Part shown: positions 1 through 5,421 of the stretch, piece after piece | Layout: every line of letters starts with the position of its first letter | Position numbering within the stretch: position 1 is the first letter of the stretch | Assembly: GCA_949284665.1 (NCBI GenBank) | Contig: CASDWR010000206.1 | Location: forward strand, 1 to 6,034 | Origin: an uncultured Rikenellaceae bacterium | GTDB lineage: Bacteria > Bacteroidota > Bacteroidia > Bacteroidales > Rikenellaceae | Reading direction: 5' to 3' | DNA length: 6,034 nt | The notes under the pieces: model-generated | What the model saw: the letters and a program-made list of their open reading frames with translations, nothing else | What the model was told of the DNA's origin: nothing | Databases searched by the model: none | Made by a program: the position numbers and the translations under genes

Positions 1-35
1 ATCAAAGGAGGGCCCACTCTATATAGGCTGCGAGG

Positions 36-938
36 TTATTCCGTACTCCCTGTTCTCCGTTCATTAAGCCATCGGAGCAATAAGGTCTTCAACTCGGAAC
101 GGTAGGCCGCATCGAGTTTGTCGGGTTCCGTAATGAACCCCCATCCATGGCCCCCTTTCGGGAAGATATGCAATTCTGCCGTTACACCGCATCGGCGGAG
201 AGCATCGAAAAAAAGCATGCTGTTTTGAGGCGAGACTGTTTTATCATCCGTACAATGTACCAGAAAGGTGGGAGGAGTCTGCGGTGTTACCCATCGTTCA
301 TTCGAATATCGATTCACTTGATCCGCATCGAACCTTTCGCCAAGCAAACGCACACGACTTCCCCGGTGCATGTTGCCATCATCGAACGTAATGACCGGAT
401 AGACGAGAATGGAAAAATCGGGACGGTTTACCGAATCCGTAAAATGGGTGGTAGCCGTTGCCGCCAGATGCCCTCCGGCCGAGCACCCCATAATTCCCAC
501 CTGATGAGGATCGATTCCCCATTCCGAAGCATGTGAACGGACGATCGTCAATGCTGTTTGAGCGTCCTTCAGGGGAATTTCAGAATGACCGTTCGGTAAT
601 CGGTAGCGCAAAACCGCCACCGCAATTCCTTCTTCGTTCAACCATTGAGCGAACGCTACACCTTCTGCCCGCTCAGCCAAATGGGAATAGCCGCCCCCGG
701 GGCAAACGACGATAGCCTGTCCCGTCGGATTCGAATCACGTTCCGGCAGATAAACGAACAAACGTGGGACACTCACATTTTTCACTCTCCCGTCAGCATC
801 GAAAACCTCCGGTCCGGACAATCCGTTACTCTCTTGCGGGCCCTCCGGATAAAGCAAAATCTCGATCGGAGTCCCGGCACGCAACACGCCGAAACTCAAC
901 AACGCGAAAAAAACAGCGGCAACATGTTTTGTCCTCAT
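36..938 (-). CDS. Secreted alpha/beta hydrolase, probable acetylesterase of the BD-FAE/acetylxylan-esterase-like group
   Basis: A 300-residue serine hydrolase, probably periplasmic, that by family resemblance removes acetyl or other acyl groups from carbohydrates. Residues 1-21 are a signal peptide: basic MRTKH, a hydrophobic stretch to about 18, then a likely cleavage after LRA (21). The alpha/beta hydrolase elements follow in order: the oxyanion segment PGGGY (80-84), the nucleophile elbow GCSAGG (151-156, Ser153), the acid in HCTDDKTV (Asp231 or Asp232), and His264 in GGHGWG. The triad looks intact and the length is usual for the group. The segments PNGHSEIPLKDAQ and SHASEWGIDP are typical of Bacteroidota esterases of this kind. 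The elbow has Cys where Phe or Tyr is commoner. The start is the only ATG ahead of the signal peptide. The gene stands alone, divergent from the lipoprotein gene. The fold and activity class are well supported; the true substrate (xylan, pectin or host glycan esters) is inference. Confidence 0.9.
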   Translation of the reverse strand: MRTKHVAAVFFALLSFGVLRAGTPIEILLYPEGPQESNGLSGPEVFDADGRVKNVSVPRLFVYLPERDSNPTGQAIVVCPGGGYSHLAERAEGVAFAQWLNEEGIAVAVLRYRLPNGHSEIPLKDAQTALTIVRSHASEWGIDPHQVGIMGCSAGGHLAATATTHFTDSVNRPDFSILVYPVITFDDGNMHRGSRVRLLGERFDADQVNRYSNERWVTPQTPPTFLVHCTDDKTVSPQNSMLFFDALRRCGVTAELHIFPKGGHGWGFITEPDKLDAAYRSELKTLLLRWLNERRTGSTE

Positions 939-981
939 AATTTTCGATTTAATTTGTTTTTAACGTTTCTGTTTCATCTTA

Positions 982-989
982 CAATAATA
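982..989 (-). promoter_or_regulatory. Candidate -7 box for the esterase gene
   Basis: On the minus strand this reads TATTATTG, one mismatch from the Bacteroidota -7 consensus TAnnTTTG. It would start transcription about 35-40 bases before the ATG at 938. No clear -33 TTTG element is visible at the usual spacing, so this is only a candidate. It overlaps the palindrome at 983-998. Confidence 0.35.
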
Positions 990-998
990 CGCATTATT
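983..998. repeat. Near-perfect 16-bp palindrome, possible operator
   Basis: The sequence AATAATACGCATTATT reads the same on both strands except for one of eight base pairs. It lies in the divergent region between the esterase and lipoprotein genes and overlaps the candidate -7 box of the esterase. That placement would suit a repressor site, but AT-rich palindromes of this size also occur by chance. Confidence 0.3.
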
Positions 999-1096
999 TA
1001 TGGAACAGACGGATACCCGTGTCATTTTTTCACACCGATTTCCGTATATACCCCCCGGCACGAAAAACTTTTCAAGCATTTTTTCCTTAAAAAGAC

Positions 1097-1104
1097 TATC
1101 TTTG
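1097..1104 (+). promoter_or_regulatory. -7 promoter box for the lipocalin-like lipoprotein gene
   Basis: TATCTTTG is an exact match to the Bacteroidota sigma-ABfr -7 consensus TAnnTTTG. It lies 31 bases before the ATG at 1136, giving a leader of roughly 25 bases. The -33 element is weak: a TTTTC stretch at 1069-1073 is the nearest match and sits slightly too far upstream. The leader is A-rich just before the start codon, as is usual in Bacteroidota, with no Shine-Dalgarno site. Confidence 0.6.
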
Positions 1105-1135
1105 CCGACAAACTCCAACACATAAAATTAAAATC

Positions 1136-1711
1136 ATGAATCTGCGCATCATTTCTTTCTGCCTCCCGATTGCTCTGTTTTCAATCGTGTCATGCAACCA
1201 CAAAATACGTATCGAAGGAAGTGTCATCGACACCTCTTCCACCCATGTCGTCGTAGTAACCGATTCAGGCGACACGTTACATATCGAGACCCCGGGCAAA
1301 AATACCACGTCAACCCCTGAAGCAGTAATCGGTGACCATATCGCTGTTACATGTTCTCCGCTCAGCAACGCAACCGATTCGCAACTTCATGCCGAACAAT
1401 TGACGGTCCTCACACCTGCGCCATCACGTCTCATTTGCGGGACCTGGCTCGAACCAATCCCCGGGCAACGGGGTCAAATACAAGGATTCCGCTTGAAAGA
1501 GGGTGGCGACGCCATCTCGATCAACATGGCCACGCTGCCCATCCAGCAATGGAGTATCGAAGGCAGTAAATTAACGCTCAAAGGCCAAAGCATAGGGAAC
1601 GGCATCACCATCGATTTTGAAGACGACTATGAGATACAAAAAATCGATGCGGATTCACTGGTAATCGTTTCCGATAACGGCCGGACTTGGAAACTCGGCC
1701 GTGCCGAGTAA
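1136..1711 (+). CDS. Lipoprotein with C-terminal lipocalin-like domain
   Basis: A 191-residue probable lipoprotein. The signal runs MNLRIISF... into the lipobox IVSC, so Cys20 would be lipidated after cleavage. Residues 23-92 are short alternating beta strands (RIEGSV, VVVVTDSGDTLHI, HIAVTC) and look like a small beta-barrel or OB-like domain; that assignment is inference. Residues 100-188 resemble the bacterial lipocalin-like family of Bacteroidota (the type Pfam calls Lipocalin_3): an opening GTW (102-104) followed by PIPG, QGFRLKEGG, SINMATL, QQW, LKGQSIGNG and a closing DSLVIV strand. Such domains are eight-strand-like barrels of unknown ligand. The start is fixed by the lipobox and by a consensus -7 box 31 bases upstream. 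The gene is monocistronic and converges on the methyltransferase gene with 29 bases between stop codons. The lipoprotein call is firm, the lipocalin call good, the function unknown. Confidence 0.85.
   Translation: MNLRIISFCLPIALFSIVSCNHKIRIEGSVIDTSSTHVVVVTDSGDTLHIETPGKNTTSTPEAVIGDHIAVTCSPLSNATDSQLHAEQLTVLTPAPSRLICGTWLEPIPGQRGQIQGFRLKEGGDAISINMATLPIQQWSIEGSKLTLKGQSIGNGITIDFEDDYEIQKIDADSLVIVSDNGRTWKLGRAE
1693..1709. terminator. Short perfect hairpin overlapping the lipoprotein stop codon
   Basis: ACTCGGC and GCCGAGT form a perfect 7-bp stem around the loop CGT; the right arm runs into the TAA stop. It lies between two convergent genes, where a bidirectional terminator is expected. Neither strand has a real T run after the stem (only cytosine-rich pyrimidines on the plus side), so termination is uncertain. 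Confidence 0.3.
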
Positions 1712-1740
1712 CCGACACTTCCCCTTTCCGATCGCATCTT

Positions 1741-2802
1741 TCATTCGAAAGGATCTCCTGCTGCGACTCTTTTCAGGACATCGTTCGAGAACCATTGCTC
1801 AATACGGTCGGGCATATCATTCCTGTATCCATGCGACAGCATTCCCGTTTTCCCGGCATCGTTCACAAGTTGTCGGAACAATTGCCAACGTATAGCGGAA
1901 AGCAATGAATTCTCGATCCAATAAAGATAGACAGTCCCTGGAGAAACCCGTTCCATTTTTTTCATCTTCAAGTATAGCCCCAATCCATCAGACACGTCGT
2001 GCCACAAATCGACAAAGGCATAATCATACATCTCTTTTGCCATTTGCCACCGGACATACTCGAAAGCATCGCCGATAACAATCCGTACTTTCCTCCCGTG
2101 ATTGAATTGCGGCAGAATATATGTCCTGAAAATCGCCACGGCATCCTTGTCCCGCTCCACGACGGTCACTTCTTCCACATCGTCCTTCTCCGATACCATA
2201 AATGTAAAATACCCGATGCCGAGACCGAACACAACCACACGTCCACGTACCGCTTCGATTGCCGGACGCATGGTCTCTACCTCGTTGGTTTTAACCGACA
2301 TCCATTCTCTGCCTTCCTCATAAATCACCGGAAACCGAAACGACTCTTCGAAAAAACCGATGCAGGGAATCTCCCGGAAGTTCTCCTTCACCGACAGATC
2401 GCCACACACGAACGCCTCGTACGGCGAATACCTTTCGTGCGACAGTCGCCATCTGCCGGTTTCCGTTTCAGGGATCACCATATTCCGATAAAAAGGATCG
2501 GAACGATATATCTCGGGATCGAGTCTGTGTACAGCCGGCAGGAAATAGTCGCGTGTCATGTTTCGATCCTCAATCCGTACATCGGGATCGAGTCCGCACG
2601 CTGCACCGAGTAAAATCGCGAAGGCCTCCTCGGCTTCGAATCCGTATCGATCGATCAACTTCGCCATCATACGTCGATTGATGAAACGGGGAGTTCGACC
2701 GATGTATTCGGCCAACAAACTCACCACACGGTTATTCGTCTCCCCGACAGCCATCAGTTGTGCCAATCGCAATATCTCCCGCTCATTCAAACACACTTTC
2801 AT
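1741..2802 (-). CDS. Class I SAM-dependent methyltransferase-like protein (spermidine-synthase-like fold)
   Basis: With the chosen start the protein has 353 residues. Residues about 187-270 carry a Rossmann-type SAM-binding core: motif I VVVFGLGIGYF (189-199), acidic strand-2 end VTVVERD (212-218, Glu216), IGDAFEY (243-249, Asp245) and YAFVDLWHD (261-269, Asp265). This pattern matches the spermidine-synthase-like methyltransferase group. The N-terminal ~180 residues are a mostly helical extension with segments such as YGFEAEEAFAILLGAACGLD and SPYEAFVCGDL, which I recall from uncharacterised proteins in gut Firmicutes and Bacteroidota; this suggests a conserved two-part family rather than a fusion. 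No signal peptide or membrane segment, so cytoplasmic. The frame stays open to an ATG at 2958, but the ATG at 2802 is preferred: GGGGAG lies just upstream, and the protein resembles its family only from there on. Substrate unknown. It converges on the lipoprotein gene. Confidence 0.75.
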   Translation of the reverse strand: MKVCLNEREILRLAQLMAVGETNNRVVSLLAEYIGRTPRFINRRMMAKLIDRYGFEAEEAFAILLGAACGLDPDVRIEDRNMTRDYFLPAVHRLDPEIYRSDPFYRNMVIPETETGRWRLSHERYSPYEAFVCGDLSVKENFREIPCIGFFEESFRFPVIYEEGREWMSVKTNEVETMRPAIEAVRGRVVVFGLGIGYFTFMVSEKDDVEEVTVVERDKDAVAIFRTYILPQFNHGRKVRIVIGDAFEYVRWQMAKEMYDYAFVDLWHDVSDGLGLYLKMKKMERVSPGTVYLYWIENSLLSAIRWQLFRQLVNDAGKTGMLSHGYRNDMPDRIEQWFSNDVLKRVAAGDPFE

Positions 2803-3014
2803 ACTCTCCCCTGTCACTTCTTTTTTCACGATCCGTCTATTCTTCTTTCTTAAACTTCTTACGGTATACGAATCGCCACCCGCATATCCGCAATGCCACC
2901 CTTTTTCGATCGCTCTCCCGACGACGCTTTCCGTCTGCATCAGACAGGATCGTATCATGATTTACCCTCCCCTCCAGATCGACGCAGGGTCCAATACTCC
3001 ATCAGGAGTTTACG
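2803..3014. other. Leader region upstream of the methyltransferase gene; no gene seen
   Basis: Most of this stretch would be the 5' leader of the methyltransferase transcript, or part of a longer N-terminus if translation begins at the ATG at 2958, which has a GGAGGG six bases before it. The extra 52 residues are rich in Arg, Lys and Ser and show no recognisable motif. I could not find an exact TAnnTTTG box on the minus strand here, so the promoter of the methyltransferase gene remains unplaced. Confidence 0.4.
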
Positions 3015-3057
3015 AAAAAGAGTGTGCCACACTATTTGTGCGATGCACACCCTTTTT
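3015..3057 (-). terminator. Rho-independent terminator downstream of prs
   Basis: On the minus strand a 13-bp stem forms between AAAAAGGGTGTGC and GCACACTCTTTTT, with one G-U pair and a further inner 4-bp stem CACA/TGTG. The right arm ends in CTTTTT, giving a U tract. On the plus strand the same stem has an A-C mismatch, so it is stronger for minus-strand transcripts. It lies about 190 bases after the prs stop and would end the prs transcript or a small RNA made from this stretch. Partial bidirectional use is possible because the plus-strand arm also ends in T5. Confidence 0.65.
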
Positions 3058-3245
3058 GAATTTCGATCCGATTCGATACGCGATATCCCCCCCCTCTCCG
3101 TGCTCCCGGTTCCAGTGGGAGGAGAACTACAACTCGTCGAAAACACACTTGCCGCAGCACGAATCCTACCTTGCAATTCGCAGGCACTATCAATGACCGT
3201 CACACTTTCCCGATCGGTTCGGAGCAAATGCCCCTGCCGCGACAT
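3015..3245 (-). ncRNA. Candidate structured RNA: long prs 3' untranslated region or small RNA
   Basis: Between the prs stop and the terminator lie 188 bases with no convincing protein, but on the minus strand they fold into successive hairpins. One is GGGGC/GCUCC (arms 3234-3230 and 3225-3221). The second is a 7-bp stem with arms 3182-3176 and 3164-3158. The third is a 10-bp stem with arms 3126-3117 and 3107-3094, containing a 4-base bulge. The fourth is the terminator at 3057-3015. Each stem contains G-U pairs on the minus strand (five in all) that would be A-C mismatches on the plus strand, which argues for function as minus-strand RNA. I do not recognise SRP RNA, tmRNA, RNase P or a riboswitch. 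There is no separate -7 box near its 5' end, so a 3'-UTR-derived RNA processed from the prs transcript is the simplest reading. Confidence 0.3.
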
Positions 3246-4208
3246 TCAGATTCCCTTTTTCTTTACCCCGAATACGAACTGAGAACTGATCTCCTTATAG
3301 TTGTGTACCCTTTCAATGACATCGGCGAAGCAATCGGCCACACTCAACACCGTAAACTTCGACAAATCCTTGTCCTGTCGCAACGGAATCGTATCGGTCA
3401 CAATCACCTCTTCCAAAGCGCTGGCGTTGATTCGTTCATATGCCTCCCCCGAAAGCACCGGATGGGTTATAACGGCACGCACACTCCGTGCACCCTTGTC
3501 CATGAACATATTGGCCGCCTTGGTAATCGTACCGGCGGTATCGATCATGTCGTCCAGCAAAAGGATATTTCTGTTCTCAACCTCTCCGATCGCCGTCATG
3601 GTTCCCACCACATTCGGACGTTCACGGTGTTTGTGACAAATGATCAGCGGAACGTTCAAATATGAAGCATAACTGTTGGCTCGTTTCGCCCCCCCGATAT
3701 CAGGTGTGGCAACTGACAGATTATCCAGATTCATGTTGTTGATATAGGGGACGAAAACCCGGCTCGCATAGATGTGATCAACCGGGATATCGAAAAATCC
3801 CTGAATCTGATCCGCATGCATATCCATGGTAATAACCCGGTCCACGCCGGCCGCCACGAGCAAATTTGCCACAAGCTTCGCACCGATCGAAACCCTCGGA
3901 CGGTCTTTCCGATCCTGCCGTGCCCATCCGAAATAGGGTATTACGGCGATCACTTTGTATGCCGAAGCACGACGAGCCGCATCGATAATCAACAACAACT
4001 CCATCAAGGTTTCTGCAGGGGGTGGCGTGGACTGTACGATGAAAACCGTACACCCACGAATACTTTCGTTGAATGCAGGTTGAAACTCTCCATCACTGAA
4101 TTGGCTGATCGTCAAATCTCCAAGTTCGCCACCATAACAATCGGCTATCTTCTCGGCCAGCACATGAGAACCGCGACCGGCAAAGATCTTAAGTTTATGT
4201 ATCGCCAT
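3246..4208 (-). CDS. prs: Ribose-phosphate pyrophosphokinase (PRPP synthetase, class I)
   Basis: The 320-residue enzyme transfers pyrophosphate from ATP to ribose 5-phosphate, giving PRPP for purine, pyrimidine, histidine, tryptophan and NAD synthesis in the cytoplasm. Family landmarks are all present: FSDGE (37-41), the ATP-loop region PYFGWARQDRK (91-101), the PRPP-synthetase metal-binding signature DMHADQIQGFFDIPVD (129-144, His131), the catalytic Lys193 and Arg195 in HKHR, and the ribose-phosphate loop LLLDDMIDTAGT (216-227). Length is normal for bacterial enzymes. In the signature the second residue is Met rather than the usual Leu or Ile, a mild change; His194 between the catalytic Lys and Arg is also not the commonest residue. 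The ATG at 4208 is chosen because the protein starts as family members do (KLKIFAGRGSHVLAEKIA) and a -7 box lies 35 bases upstream. It follows engB in the same direction at 94 bases. The function is secure. Confidence 0.98.
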   Translation of the reverse strand: MAIHKLKIFAGRGSHVLAEKIADCYGGELGDLTISQFSDGEFQPAFNESIRGCTVFIVQSTPPPAETLMELLLIIDAARRASAYKVIAVIPYFGWARQDRKDRPRVSIGAKLVANLLVAAGVDRVITMDMHADQIQGFFDIPVDHIYASRVFVPYINNMNLDNLSVATPDIGGAKRANSYASYLNVPLIICHKHRERPNVVGTMTAIGEVENRNILLLDDMIDTAGTITKAANMFMDKGARSVRAVITHPVLSGEAYERINASALEEVIVTDTIPLRQDKDLSKFTVLSVADCFADVIERVHNYKEISSQFVFGVKKKGI

Positions 4209-4242
4209 TATAACAGGGTTAGATGATTTTTTAATTATAATA

Positions 4243-4250
4243 CAAAATTA
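4243..4250 (-). promoter_or_regulatory. -7 promoter box for prs
   Basis: The minus strand reads TAATTTTG, an exact match to the Bacteroidota consensus TAnnTTTG. Transcription would start about 28 bases before the prs ATG. No TTTG is present at the expected -33 position. The surrounding engB-prs gap is strongly AT-rich and has no strong terminator hairpin, so read-through from engB is also possible. Confidence 0.5.
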
Positions 4251-4302
4251 GAACTATTCGATCGATTTTATCGTTTCCGAGCAACAATTTATCAACAACT
4301 TT

Positions 4303-4908
4303 TCAACCGCAACCACACCCTTTCAATGCCTCCTCGACAAAATCGAGCATTTGGTCTCGCCCTAATCCCGTCACCGAAGAGGTGAGAAAGATCGGAGGCA
4401 ACTCTTCCCACCATCGCAACAATACTTTCTTGTAAAAAGCTATGTTCGAGGCAGTACGATCGTCAGATTGTTTATCGCATTTGGTAAAAACGATTCCGAA
4501 CGGCACACCTTTTTCCCCAAGCATGTTTATGAAATCGAGATCGATTTGCATCGGTTCATGACGCGAATCGACCAACACAAAGAGAAAATACATCTTTTCG
4601 GAACGGGTCACATAGTCGATAATCATACTCGCAAACTCTCGTCTCGAACCTTTCGACACACGAGCATAGCCGTATCCGGGAAGATCAACCATGTACCACC
4701 GACCATTAACAAGGAAGTGATTGATCAAACGAGTCTTGCCGGGCGTACCCGACACCTTCGCCAATCCGTTACAAGCGGCAAGCATGTTGATAAGCGACGA
4801 CTTGCCGACATTGCTCCGGCCGATGAACGCGAACTCGGCGATACCGTCTTGCGGAATCTGACTCGACTTCGCACTGCTGAATTTGAACTCGGCCGACGTA
4901 ATCTTCAT
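4303..4908 (-). CDS. engB: Ribosome-assembly GTPase EngB/YsxC (YihA)
   Basis: A TRAFAC-class GTPase of 201 residues needed for late assembly of the large ribosomal subunit, as known for YsxC in Bacillus and YihA in E. coli. The GTPase motifs are complete: G1 GRSNVGKSS (30-38), G2 TPGKT (55-59), G3 DLPGYGYA (75-82), G4 TKCD (142-145) and G5 TSSV (176-179). The start KITSAEFKFSSAKSSQIP and the length match the family. The frame is open to an upstream ATG at 4965, but that would lie upstream of the consensus -7 box at 4942-4935, so the ATG at 4908 is the likely start. The protein ends in a short cysteine-glycine tail, CGCG, a small oddity with no known role. prs follows 94 bases downstream in the same direction. 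The function is secure from the motifs. Confidence 0.97.
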   Translation of the reverse strand: MKITSAEFKFSSAKSSQIPQDGIAEFAFIGRSNVGKSSLINMLAACNGLAKVSGTPGKTRLINHFLVNGRWYMVDLPGYGYARVSKGSRREFASMIIDYVTRSEKMYFLFVLVDSRHEPMQIDLDFINMLGEKGVPFGIVFTKCDKQSDDRTASNIAFYKKVLLRWWEELPPIFLTSSVTGLGRDQMLDFVEEALKGCGCG

Positions 4909-4934
4909 ACGAAAAGGTCTTTTCGTTTCGCCTG

Positions 4935-4942
4935 CAAAAATA
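4935..4942 (-). promoter_or_regulatory. -7 promoter box for engB
   Basis: The minus strand reads TATTTTTG, an exact fit to TAnnTTTG. Transcription would begin around 4928, leaving a leader of some 20 bases before the ATG at 4908. This box decides between the two possible engB starts. The spacer toward the -33 position contains a run of nine A (T on the plus strand, 4944-4952). The -33 match is poor. Confidence 0.6.
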
Positions 4943-5092
4943 GTTTTTTTTTCGATACGGACCACCGTTCATTCTTGAACCGGAGAAAAAAATGGAGGAG
5001 GGATATCCCGGCAGACACCGGACACCCCTCAGTGCTTTTCAGTGCCTTACTGAGCAAACCGTCACTTCGCCATACGGGTCAACCCTCTGCCT

Positions 5093-5365
5093 TCATTTAT
5101 CAACAATGTAAGCATTGTCGATAAAAGCCACCTTCACCCCCGTCACACAACAAGTCCCCTCTTTTCTCGTCCCAGAAAGCATGATTGATATCGGGATCTT
5201 CTTCCTTTACTTTATGGGACATCTTTGTGTGAAGAACGGAAGCCCTGAATCTCCCACGTCGACACACTGCCTCCCGTTGCACTTCTCCATAGAGATCAAT
5301 CTGCCGACCCCTTCTTCAACCTCTTCAAGACCGGTTCTCTGATTGCAAGAGACGATACTCAACCC
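5093..5365 (-). pseudogene. Possible decayed reading frame with one internal stop
   Basis: One minus-strand frame runs from just after a TGA (5368-5366) to a TGA at 5095-5093 and is interrupted only by TAA at 5209-5207. The first part includes GLEEVEEGVGRLISMEK and the second ends VTGVKVAFIDNAYIVDK; both look protein-like, with many purine-N-pyrimidine codons such as ATC GAC AAT GCT. No family is recognised and there is no good ATG near the left end of the frame, so this is either a remnant or chance. A competing frame, 5222-5100, gives an intact 40-residue peptide ending in RQCLHC. The last ten codons coincide with the dyad at 5096-5125, so base-pairing rather than coding may shape that part. 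Confidence 0.25.
5096..5125 (-). repeat. 13-bp dyad with 4-base loop, terminator-like or operator-like
   Basis: Arms TTTATCAACAATG (5096-5108) and CATTGTCGATAAA (5113-5125) surround TAAG. Twelve of thirteen positions pair on the plus strand; on the minus strand the remaining A-C mismatch becomes a G-U pair, giving a full 13-bp stem. There is no T tract after the stem in the minus direction. It lies about 300 bases past the end of the right-hand gene and about 190 upstream of engB, so it could end transcription from the right, protect a 3' end, or bind a protein. Confidence 0.5.
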
Positions 5366-5421
5366 TCACATATGTCGGTTACGCTTAAAACGTCAAGGTA
5401 TTTTTCCACAACATACAACGA

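Larger units (their letters stand above)
4943..5421. other. Long gap between engB and the right-hand gene, no intact gene seen
   Basis: About 480 bases without a convincing intact gene. Next to the engB promoter there is a perfect 10-bp palindrome GGGATATCCC (5000-5009). Bases 5028-5054 hold CTCAGT and ACTGAG as inverted arms around two direct copies of CAGTGC (5030-5035, 5040-5045). A 30-base dyad lies at 5096-5125. A possible decayed minus-strand reading frame covers 5093-5365. No tRNA-like cloverleaf or repeat array was found. Confidence 0.5.

Noticed and set aside
1999..2613. A 204-codon plus-strand frame
   Set aside because: It is antisense to the methyltransferase gene, has a His/Arg/Ile-rich composition typical of shadow frames, and has no promoter.
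2955..3245. A 96-codon minus-strand frame starting with an ATG directly after the prs stop
   Set aside because: Its product is rich in Ser, Arg and Gly with no motif, and it runs through the hairpins and the terminator. It is better explained by RNA structure, though the TGA-ATG junction would allow translational coupling if it were real.
3058..3245. tRNA, SRP RNA, tmRNA, RNase P or riboswitch in the prs downstream region
   Set aside because: I looked for T-loop, SRP-loop and tmRNA end motifs on both strands and found none; only generic hairpins are present.
2893..3282. A 129-codon plus-strand frame across the same gap into the 3' end of prs
   Set aside because: Parts look protein-like (PVPVGGELQLVENTLAAAR), but it reads through the terminator stem, overlaps prs antisense, and has no plus-strand promoter box or start context.
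4909..4965. Nineteen-residue N-terminal extension of EngB from the ATG at 4965
   Set aside because: The consensus -7 box at 4942-4935 lies inside it, so the transcript would start after that ATG; family members begin near MKITSAEF.
4468..5124. A 218-codon plus-strand frame
   Set aside because: It is the antisense shadow of engB with an Arg/His/Thr-rich product; the opposite strand carries an unmistakable GTPase.
5100..5222. A 40-codon minus-strand peptide ending in RQCLHC
   Set aside because: It is intact and has a Cys-x-x-Cys end, but no family is recognised, there is no promoter, and its 3' end lies in the dyad. It is kept only as the alternative to the decayed frame.
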